Source: Planctomycetota bacterium
GTDB taxonomy: Bacteria > Planctomycetota > UBA1135 > UBA2386
Direction of reading: 5' to 3'
DNA length: 5,635 nt
Assembly (NCBI GenBank): GCA_003235605.1
Contig: QJVU01000146.1
Span: forward strand, 1 to 5,635
Shown here: positions 1 through 4,855 of the stretch, one piece after another
Position numbering within the stretch: position 1 is the first letter of the stretch
Layout: each line of letters begins with the position of its first letter
Notes under the pieces: model-generated
What the model saw: only the letters and a program-made list of their open reading frames with translations
The model's database searches: none
What the model was told of the DNA's origin: nothing
Program-made: the position numbers and the translations under genes

Positions 1-1
1 C

Positions 2-88
2 CGTGGATGCAATCTGCTGCTGGCCTCAACACCGGCCACCGGCCAGGCACCGGCCGCCGAGCAGGCATCGTCCAAGAGGCGCAACTAG
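2..88 (+). CDS. C-terminal tail of an unidentified upstream gene (partial)
   Basis: The second forward frame is open from the left edge to a TAG at 86-88 and encodes 28 residues, ending in an Ala/Pro/Gln/Ser-rich stretch and a basic KRRN terminus. The first residues are RGCNLLLAS. This composition looks like the disordered tail of a real protein, whereas the overlapping frame starting at position 3 gives a His/Arg/Pro-rich product typical of a shadow frame. Its stop lies 43 bases before the next plus-strand start, so the two may be co-transcribed. No domain can be recognised from so short a piece, and it could also be non-coding. Confidence 0.4.
   Translation, partial: RGCNLLLASTPATGQAPAAEQASSKRRN
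31..55. repeat. Three ACCGGCC heptamer copies
   Basis: ACCGGCC occurs at 31-37, 38-44 and 49-55, the last two separated by AGGC. The stretch lies within the probable C-terminal tail ending at 88 and encodes part of its Thr/Pro/Ala-rich sequence. It looks like local GC-rich expansion in low-complexity coding DNA; no regulatory role is evident. Confidence 0.5.
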
Positions 89-131
89 AGCCGTCGGCGC
101 AGGGCACTGTCCCCGGAGCTACACTGCCGGG

Positions 132-458
132 ATGGCACTTCGAGTCGCGCAATGGTGGCTGACTCTCCTGGGTGGCGCGTTGCTGGGGATGGGGCTCGTC
201 CTCCACGGACAAGTGGCAGCTGTGTACCACATGAGAGAAGAGATGGAGAGCACGTTCTTCCTCTGGCGCTGGGTTGCGAGGCTCACCTTCGCGTTTCAGG
301 ACGATGCGACGCAGGCGGCGCTCACGGCGCACGACTTCCGCGTGAGCCTGATCCGGGAAGCAGATCGCGGTGCATGGACGCTGGTGGCGGTCGGCGTGAT
401 CCTGGCTTCGACGTCGTTTCTGGTCCGACTCCCGGGCAAAGGTATCAAGGCCGGATGA
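132..458 (+). CDS. Small two-helix membrane protein, function unknown
   Basis: This encodes 108 residues starting with MALRVAQWW. Two hydrophobic segments are visible, at residues about 8-31 (Gly/Leu-rich) and 81-100. They are joined by a roughly 50-residue loop carrying an acidic HMREEMES stretch and an aromatic TFFLWRW patch. Basic residues at both ends (R4; R99, K103, K106) suggest both termini are cytoplasmic and the loop is outside. The frame is open back to position 3, but the extra 43 residues are His/Arg/Pro-rich and implausible, so I chose the ATG at 132. A GGAG at 115-118 lies 13 bases before it, a weak Shine-Dalgarno match. The gene may follow the plus-strand gene ending at 88 in an operon. 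Its last 14 bases overlap the convergent HEAT/VWA gene. I do not recognise the family. Confidence 0.7.
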   Translation: MALRVAQWWLTLLGGALLGMGLVLHGQVAAVYHMREEMESTFFLWRWVARLTFAFQDDATQAALTAHDFRVSLIREADRGAWTLVAVGVILASTSFLVRLPGKGIKAG

Positions 459-2259
459 ACTTGCCGCCGGTGGCCTTGGCAAGCTCCTCCATCAAATGCT
501 TGCCCAGGCCCTGTTGGTCGTGCTCGTCGTTCTCCGGGCCGAGGTACGCGGTGTTGAACCGCACCTTCGCCAGCTCGCAAATTCCGTTCATGGTGACGAC
601 GATGTCCTCTGGGTGTTGCAGCTTCCCCAACTCCGCCCTGCGCACCGACAACATGAACACCTCATCGATACCGTGGGTCCCGACTTGGCCCCAGGCTTGA
701 TTCTCGATGCCCAGACCGATCTCGATGCTGTCGTATGGGTTGGACCACATTCCCGAGCCCCCCGACCCCCCCAGGCTCTTCAGGAACTTCTGGGCCGACT
801 TCTTGTTGGCAGCCGTGGCGGGCACCGGCCCCTTCTTCTGCCACATGCGCGGCTTGCCGCCGGCTGCAGCGACGATGTTGAAGCAGGTATCCGTTGTCAG
901 GCCCTCGATGGCATGGTGTAGGACAGCCTTCATGACGTCGATGCGGAGGATCCGCTTCTCGCCCTTGAGTTCCGCTGGGAGGCGGCTTGCATCCACCAGG
1001 TACGCGCCTTCCATCGCGGTGTTCGAAACGTCCGCGATGAACAGGATCCGGCTGCCCTGGATCGTTGTGCCAAACACCTTCCCCGTCGACATGCCCACGG
1101 TGGGCTGTGGTCTGTCCGCCGCGGCCTCCACCGGTCCGCTGTCACCCAGCGCCGCGCGGCGATTCTTCTCGGACTCCGCAAACTCGGTCTTGCGCCGCTC
1201 TTCGGTCTTGCGGTTGTTGGCGACCTGGAACGTCTCCTTGCTGCGCTTCCAGTAGTCACGCCATGCCTTGGCATCATCGATTGGGTAGTACGCGCCGGTG
1301 ATGTCCGTGAGGATTTCGTAGGCGAAGGTCCGCTGGCGACCGGTGAGCTTGCCGGCAGCCACTTCCTCGGGGTGTTCGACGAACCGGGCAAGCAGTTCGA
1401 TCAGCATGGGCACGGCTTCCTTCGAGCGGGCAAAACGCGCAAAGTCGATGGCCAGCATGTCGCTTCGCCATGAGCCCTTGCCAATGAGGTCCGCTGCGAT
1501 CTTCTGACAACGAGCGACTACTTCCCGGTTTGCGCCGCGGTTGGCTTGGTAGACCTGGAAGAATGCATGGAACAGGCGGTTCCTCGCCAGCTCGTCCTTC
1601 TCCTGGGAGATCGCGTCCACGACCGCCGGCAGCGACCGGGGATCCGCCTGGGCTGCGAGGCCTTCGGCGGCGAACGCGCGGACCAGCGGGCTCTCGTGTT
1701 TCAGGCCGCCCTCCATGACCGGCACGTACGAGGCATCGCCGAAGGTCCCGAGAACGCTGAGCGCCGCTGCCTGCAGGGCGAGACGGAGCTTCTTGGGCCC
1801 CTTTGGAGAGCCCTTGGCCGCTGCCAGCAGGTAGTTTCGCGCTTCTGGATCCGAGAGCTTCTTGAGCTCCTGTCGCACCTTCCACCGGACATACCACGGG
1901 GCCATCGCGGCGGTGTACTTCCCTTCCGGGTCGAGGCCCACCGCGGCGACGTCCAGGAGAACCTCAGCGGCCTTTTCGGTGTTGACCTTGACGGCTCCGT
2001 CGATGAGCGCTCCCAGTTCGCGGCGCTGGTTGACATGGTCTTCCCACTTCTTGAGATCCTCCGGCGAGATCAGGCCAGCCTTCTTGGCCGCCGACTTGCT
2101 GGTGATCTTCTTGTCGATATCGCCCAGGTCGATCTTGCCGGACCGGTACTGCTTGATCCATGTCTTCAGCAGTGGGACAGCCTTGGGGTTCTGGAGGTGT
2201 GTGTCGCAACGATCACCCGGAGCGAAGAGCGTGGCAACGATGACCAGGGTGGGCAGCAT
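445..2259 (-). CDS. Exported HEAT-repeat protein with degenerate C-terminal VWA-like domain
   Basis: This is a 604-residue protein. Residues 2-13 are hydrophobic and probably form a short signal peptide, though no positive charge precedes it. Residues about 150-330 are alpha-helical with HEAT-like repeats, clearest at 185-220, and end in an AWRDYW motif (332-337) that often closes HEAT arrays in Planctomycetota. A charged linker follows (340-385). Residues 402-604 resemble a VWA domain: a first strand ILFIADVSNTAM, an NPYDSIEIGLGIE segment matching the usual GGTN-x-YDAL region, IDEVFMLSV for the DxIxxLSDG strand, and a final ATGGKFI. The metal site is partly lost: DxSxS reads D410-V-S412-N-T414, and the LSDG aspartate is Val539. 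The frame runs back to 2559, but the ATG at 2259 has a strong Shine-Dalgarno and begins the hydrophobic segment. A role as an extracytoplasmic protein-interaction scaffold is inferred. It lies beyond the hairpin that follows the anti-sigma gene, so it is probably a separate unit. Confidence 0.88.
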   Translation of the reverse strand: MLPTLVIVATLFAPGDRCDTHLQNPKAVPLLKTWIKQYRSGKIDLGDIDKKITSKSAAKKAGLISPEDLKKWEDHVNQRRELGALIDGAVKVNTEKAAEVLLDVAAVGLDPEGKYTAAMAPWYVRWKVRQELKKLSDPEARNYLLAAAKGSPKGPKKLRLALQAAALSVLGTFGDASYVPVMEGGLKHESPLVRAFAAEGLAAQADPRSLPAVVDAISQEKDELARNRLFHAFFQVYQANRGANREVVARCQKIAADLIGKGSWRSDMLAIDFARFARSKEAVPMLIELLARFVEHPEEVAAGKLTGRQRTFAYEILTDITGAYYPIDDAKAWRDYWKRSKETFQVANNRKTEERRKTEFAESEKNRRAALGDSGPVEAAADRPQPTVGMSTGKVFGTTIQGSRILFIADVSNTAMEGAYLVDASRLPAELKGEKRILRIDVMKAVLHHAIEGLTTDTCFNIVAAAGGKPRMWQKKGPVPATAANKKSAQKFLKSLGGSGGSGMWSNPYDSIEIGLGIENQAWGQVGTHGIDEVFMLSVRRAELGKLQHPEDIVVTMNGICELAKVRFNTAYLGPENDEHDQQGLGKHLMEELAKATGGKFIRP

Positions 2260-2265
2260 TTGGTG

Positions 2266-2271
2266 TTCCTT
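2266..2271 (-). promoter_or_regulatory. Ribosome binding site of the HEAT/VWA gene
   Basis: On the minus strand AAGGAA sits with its AGGA core 7-8 bases before the ATG at 2259. It is the best Shine-Dalgarno match in the window, and it settles the start within an open frame that continues 100 codons further upstream. Confidence 0.75.
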
Positions 2272-2325
2272 GGAGGGGCTTGAGCTCGTCGGGAGGAAAA
2301 GCGAGGACGTTTGAATGTACGTGGG

Positions 2326-2360
2326 AAAGCCCACCGGCGGCAGGTGCCGGCGGGCTTTTT
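2326..2360 (-). terminator. Intrinsic terminator-like hairpin after the sigma/anti-sigma operon
   Basis: Arms 2326-2338 (AAAGCCCACCGGC on plus) and 2346-2358 (GCCGGCGGGCTTT) form a 13-bp stem with one mismatch around a 7-base loop. The stem starts about 25 bases after the anti-sigma stop, where a terminator for that gene is expected. A-rich and T-rich flanks make it potentially bidirectional. The T-run is longer on the plus strand (five Ts, 2356-2360) than on the minus strand (three Ts, then CCC). It may therefore also block antisense transcription leaving the HEAT/VWA gene. The hairpin is certain from the sequence; termination efficiency is inferred. Confidence 0.65.
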
Positions 2361-2384
2361 GGAAGCGCGCCAGTTGCCGCCCTG

Positions 2385-3425
2385 CTACCGGGGGGAGCGC
2401 TCCCGCAGCCCCCCTGGCGCGTCCTTCTTGCGGGGTTCTTGTGGGGGCATGTGCTGTGGCTCGATGCGGAGCATCTGGAACTGCAACTCGCCCGGCTGTC
2501 CCGTCGGCACGGGCACGATCAGCATGTGCCTCAAGAGCTGATGCCTTTGGGCCTCCCACTGCCGGAGCTTGAGCAAGAACCGTTCGTTCAGGCGCGCGGA
2601 CTCCATGCTGAAGCGGAGGTTCTTGGCCAGCCGATCCAGGGAGCAGCCGGTCACGGCGGATAGGACCCGCATCACTTGCTCAGGCTGCTCGAGCTCCGGG
2701 CTCATCTCCAGGGTCGTCAACACCCGCGTCAGGCAGTCACGGGCATCGTCGTCGCGCAGCTCGATGCCGAAGCCTCCCTGCTGCAGCTCTTTGAGCACGA
2801 CCAGACCGCTCTGCACCGTCTGAAGGTCCTGCCGCACTTCCTGCAACACCTCCGGTTGGAAGTCGGAGATGTTGGTTAGGTTCTTGGAGCGGTTACGCAG
2901 GCTGCGGGCAGCCTGGCTGACCTGCTCAGCAGCAGTGGCGGCCAGGTTGACCGGGTTCAGCTCACCGACCGTCGGTGCCACGAAGGGATCTGGCGCCACT
3001 GTTGACATCACCGAGGAGTTGGTCTGATCGGGCGTGCCTGTCGCGACGCGGTCCACTTCGGGGGGCTCCTGGATTGTCCCACCGTTGCCCGTTCCATAGT
3101 GCACCGCCAGGATGAACACCGCCGCTGCGGCTGCACCTAACAAGCCGTAGCGCACCTTCGTGAAAACCGGCACCGGCTCCTGTGCGATGGCGTCCGGAGC
3201 GCCTTCACCGGACTGGATGCGCCGCCAGACATCGTCGCGGAAACGGGAACCGACCTTCGCTTGAGGCAACCTCAGGACCAATCCCTGCGCAGCCTTCAGT
3301 TCTTCCCAGAAGCGCGCACAGCCACTGCAGCTGGCGACGTGTCCCATGACACGTGCCCGGGCGTGGCTCTGAAGCCGGCCGTCCAGGCAACGGGAAAGCT
3401 CTTCTTGGTAGCTTCGGCAATTCAT
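2385..3425 (-). CDS. Zinc-finger transmembrane anti-sigma factor with long C-terminal domain
   Basis: This encodes 346 residues. The N-terminal part carries a ZAS/zf-HC2 signature, H29-x3-C33-x2-C36, with Cys3 a possible further zinc ligand. This is the module with which many anti-sigma factors bind and occlude ECF sigma factors in the cytoplasm. One transmembrane segment follows at about 93-111 (Ala-rich, ending HYG). The remaining 235 residues should be extracytoplasmic: a Pro/Thr/Ser-rich spacer (112-160), then a predicted helical region with coiled-coil character (about 160-305) and a Pro/Arg-rich tail. I do not recognise the C-terminal domain; it is a plausible sensor or protein-interaction module. 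The ATG is 5 bases after the sigma stop and its GAGGT ribosome site lies partly inside the sigma gene, indicating translational coupling. The adjacent sigma factor is almost certainly its partner. Confidence 0.88.
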   Translation of the reverse strand: MNCRSYQEELSRCLDGRLQSHARARVMGHVASCSGCARFWEELKAAQGLVLRLPQAKVGSRFRDDVWRRIQSGEGAPDAIAQEPVPVFTKVRYGLLGAAAAAVFILAVHYGTGNGGTIQEPPEVDRVATGTPDQTNSSVMSTVAPDPFVAPTVGELNPVNLAATAAEQVSQAARSLRNRSKNLTNISDFQPEVLQEVRQDLQTVQSGLVVLKELQQGGFGIELRDDDARDCLTRVLTTLEMSPELEQPEQVMRVLSAVTGCSLDRLAKNLRFSMESARLNERFLLKLRQWEAQRHQLLRHMLIVPVPTGQPGELQFQMLRIEPQHMPPQEPRKKDAPGGLRERSPR

Positions 3426-3430
3426 TCTGA

Positions 3431-4006
3431 CTAGACCTCGATGATGCTTGCGACCGCAGCGCGAAAGCGCTGACGAGCGCGGAACAATCGGGTGGAAACG
3501 GTCTTCACCGGGCAGCCCATGATCGCGGCGGCTTCTTCGTAGGAGAGGCCTTGAACTTCGCAGAGCAGGAACGCCTCGCGGAACTTCTGCGGCAGGCCCT
3601 GAATGGCTTCTTCAATGGCCTCCCTCGCCTCCCTGCTCTGGGCATGCTCCTCCGGCCGATTGCTGCTGATATCCTCCGGGTTCAACTCGAATTCCTCGTC
3701 CCTGCTGATGTCCCTGAACAGGCGCAGCTTGAACTTGCGACGGCGTAGGATGTCCAGGCACAGGTTGCGCGTGACCCGGTAGAGCCAGGGGCGGATGGCG
3801 TTTTCGGGCACCTGGTGCATGTGCCGGTAGAGGGCCAGAAAAGCGTCCTGGGCCACGTCCTCCGCCATCAGGCTGTCGCCCAACATGCGCGCTGCGAATG
3901 TCGTCAGGCCGTCCGCATGCTCGGCCATGGCCCGGTTGAAGGCCACGGTTTGCAGTGCATCCGGCTCCATGTGGGACAGTTGGGTCAAGGTCGGGTCTCT
4001 CTCCAA
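3431..4006 (-). CDS. ECF-family RNA polymerase sigma factor
   Basis: This frame encodes up to 191 residues, the usual ECF size. Region sigma-2 spans about 24-92, with a DVAQDAFLALYRH core-binding helix (50-62) and a PWLYRVTRNLCLDILRRR segment (73-90) for promoter -10 recognition. A charged linker (93-130) precedes sigma-4 (about 131-185), whose helix-turn-helix includes LSYEEAAAIMGCP and TVSTRLFRARQRF for -35 recognition. There is no extra C-terminal domain. The start is unresolved. The longest frame begins at a TTG (4006) without a good ribosome site; a TTG at 3988 has GGAG 12 bases upstream; the first ATG is at 3970. All three keep sigma-2 intact. The gene starts 9 bases after the secreted basic protein and is followed after 5 bases by its anti-sigma factor. 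It presumably activates an envelope-response regulon, perhaps including its own operon; no autoregulatory promoter could be identified by eye. Confidence 0.93.
   Translation of the reverse strand: MERDPTLTQLSHMEPDALQTVAFNRAMAEHADGLTTFAARMLGDSLMAEDVAQDAFLALYRHMHQVPENAIRPWLYRVTRNLCLDILRRRKFKLRLFRDISRDEEFELNPEDISSNRPEEHAQSREAREAIEEAIQGLPQKFREAFLLCEVQGLSYEEAAAIMGCPVKTVSTRLFRARQRFRAAVASIIEV
3435..3439 (-). promoter_or_regulatory. Ribosome binding site of the anti-sigma gene, overlapping the sigma stop region
   Basis: GAGGT on the minus strand forms part of the last two sense codons of the sigma gene and ends 9 bases before the anti-sigma ATG at 3425. The arrangement predicts that ribosomes finishing the sigma frame help start anti-sigma translation, keeping the two products in proportion. 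Confidence 0.6.
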
Positions 4007-4015
4007 TCAAAACCG

Positions 4016-4729
4016 CTAGACGATTCGGCCGGACCGGGCCTTGTCCCTGTCCCTGGCCTTCCTGCGTCTCTTCTCCTTCTGCTTCTCCTCCCTCCGCCTC
4101 TGCTGCTGGTCTTCCTTCGGGCCCTTCTTCTTGTTGGCTTTGACCGGTGCCTCTTCGACCTCGTAGGTGATTCCGTGGGTCCCCTTCGTTCCGTCCAGGA
4201 TCCATGTCCGGAACCTGACCTCCGGACGCATCACCTGCAGGTTGGCTCTGGGGGCCTGGAGCTCGCGCAGCTCGACCCAGGGGGCCTGGAATCCGCGTAG
4301 CTCGACCTTGGGGGCGTGGATCCAAGGGGCCTCACCATGGGCTCGCTGCAGTGCGCGTTCGGCTTCGGCCAGTGCCCGACGGGCTTCGGCCAACGCCTTC
4401 CTGGCCCGATCCAGCGCGTCCCCAACAGGCGGCGCCATTGGGGTTGGACGGGCCTTCGGCCCGGGGGGAGCCTTCTTGACGGCTTTCCTGGCGGCCGGAG
4501 CGTTCCTGACAGCCGGAGCCTTCCTGGCGGCGATGGCCTTCTTGGCGGTGGCCGCAGCCCGATCCTGGGCATCGTGAACTTCAGCGAGGGCCCGCTTCAA
4601 CTCTTCCCGGACGATGCGCCGGATGTGCTGGCGCAGGTCAGATTCGTTGTCCTTCTGGGCAATCAGCTCGCCCTGGACGGTGGCGCAGACGAGCACCAGG
4701 CTCGCAGCGATCGGCGTGAAGATCTTCAT
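4016..4729 (-). CDS. Secreted, very basic, repeat-rich coiled-coil protein, function unknown
   Basis: This encodes 237 residues from an ATG at 4729. Residues 1-20 form a signal peptide (K2, hydrophobic 6-17, likely cleavage near residue 20); Cys15 lacks a proper lipobox. Then come a charged helical segment (27-58), an Ala/Lys/Pro-rich stretch reminiscent of histone H1 tails (59-100), three heptads of ALAEA type (111-131), three tandem 10-residue units beginning with Ala-Pro (139-168), a short ordered-looking segment containing RTWILDG and GITYEVEE (173-193), and an extremely basic Lys/Arg tail (198-237). The frame opens at 4834, but only the 4729 start yields a signal peptide. Its nearest GGAG is 15 bases upstream, so the ribosome site is weak. 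It heads a likely operon with the sigma and anti-sigma genes. Binding to an anionic polymer such as nucleic acid or envelope polysaccharide is conceivable but unproven. I do not recognise a family. Confidence 0.75.
   Translation of the reverse strand: MKIFTPIAASLVLVCATVQGELIAQKDNESDLRQHIRRIVREELKRALAEVHDAQDRAAATAKKAIAARKAPAVRNAPAARKAVKKAPPGPKARPTPMAPPVGDALDRARKALAEARRALAEAERALQRAHGEAPWIHAPKVELRGFQAPWVELRELQAPRANLQVMRPEVRFRTWILDGTKGTHGITYEVEEAPVKANKKKGPKEDQQQRRREEKQKEKRRRKARDRDKARSGRIV
4226..4315 (-). repeat. Three tandem 10-codon (30-base) in-frame units
   Basis: Within the secreted basic protein, residues 139-168 read as APKVELRGFQ, APWVELRELQ and a diverged APRANLQVMR. At the DNA level, 30-base periods starting near 4250, 4280 and 4310 on plus share GGGGGC[C/G]TGGA, and the first two also share a GTAGCTCGACC-like segment (GCAGCTCGACC in one copy). 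This indicates local tandem duplication. Alternating hydrophobic and charged residues (VELR, VELRE) suggest short strand- or helix-forming units. Confidence 0.75.
4337..4399 (-). repeat. Three ALAEA-type heptads (short coiled coil)
   Basis: Residues 111-131 of the secreted basic protein read KALAEAR, RALAEAE and RALQRAH, a clean 7-residue period with Ala and Leu in fixed positions. The pattern resembles Lpp-like or alanine-zipper coiled coils and predicts self-association. The DNA shows the matching 21-base period, with CGGGCTTCGGCCAACGCC and near-copies. Confidence 0.7.
4494..4529 (-). repeat. Two tandem 18-base units encoding Ala/Pro/Lys-rich hexapeptides
   Basis: GCCGGAGCGTTCCTGACA (4494-4511) is followed by GCCGGAGCCTTCCTGGCG (4512-4529) on plus, an 18-base period in frame with the secreted basic protein. 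The units encode Ala/Pro/Arg-Lys-rich hexapeptides in its histone-tail-like stretch. The remainder of that stretch looks like more diverged copies of the same unit. Confidence 0.65.
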
Positions 4730-4759
4730 GGTATGGGTTGGTTGCTCCAAGACGTCTGG

Positions 4760-4782
4760 CAAGGGGGCTTGTAGAGCCCTTG
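4760..4782 (-). other. Weak imperfect hairpin in the 126-base gap before the secreted basic protein gene
   Basis: CAAGGG at 4760-4765 can pair with CCCTTG at 4777-4782, with GG bulged and a small CT/AG inner stem around a TGTAG loop. The gap 4730-4855 must contain either read-through or a promoter for the sigma operon. I see no convincing -35/-10 pair and no T-run after this hairpin on the minus strand, so a role in termination or attenuation is only a possibility. Confidence 0.2.
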
Positions 4783-4855
4783 TATCGTGCGACCGTGGCC
4801 AGCGGCTGGCGAGAGGACGAGCTTGGGACACCAAAACTCCAGGCGGCGTGCAGCC

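Noticed and set aside
3..131. 43-codon N-terminal extension of the small membrane protein
   Set aside because: It is rich in His, Arg, Pro and Cys in a pattern typical of the wrong frame, while the second forward frame gives a more natural protein tail ending at 88.
1546..2283. Long plus-strand open frame of 245 codons opposite the HEAT/VWA gene
   Set aside because: It lies wholly antisense to a gene with clear domains, has no recognisable motif, and is expected in GC-rich DNA where the antisense frame lacks stops.
2393..2404. Perfect 12-base palindrome GGGAGCGCTCCC near the end of the anti-sigma gene
   Set aside because: It has no loop, lies in coding sequence, and has no second copy that would support an operator; chance is plausible at this GC content.
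2260..2559. 100-codon upstream extension of the HEAT/VWA frame
   Set aside because: It would overlap the end of the anti-sigma gene and the hairpin, has Arg/Ala-rich shadow composition, and bypasses the strong ribosome site and hydrophobic N-terminus at 2259.
3612..4325. Alternative minus-strand frame of 237 codons spanning the sigma and basic-protein genes
   Set aside because: Its Gly/Pro/Arg/Gln-rich translation crosses two better-supported genes in another frame and lacks any motif.
4016..4729. Lipoprotein assignment for the secreted basic protein
   Set aside because: Cys15 is preceded by Leu-Val-Leu-Val and lacks the small residue required at -1 of a lipobox.
4730..4855. Possible promoter for the sigma operon
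   Set aside because: The gap is the natural place for one, but I found no -35/-10 pair with acceptable spacing and no clear ECF-type motif, so I do not annotate it.
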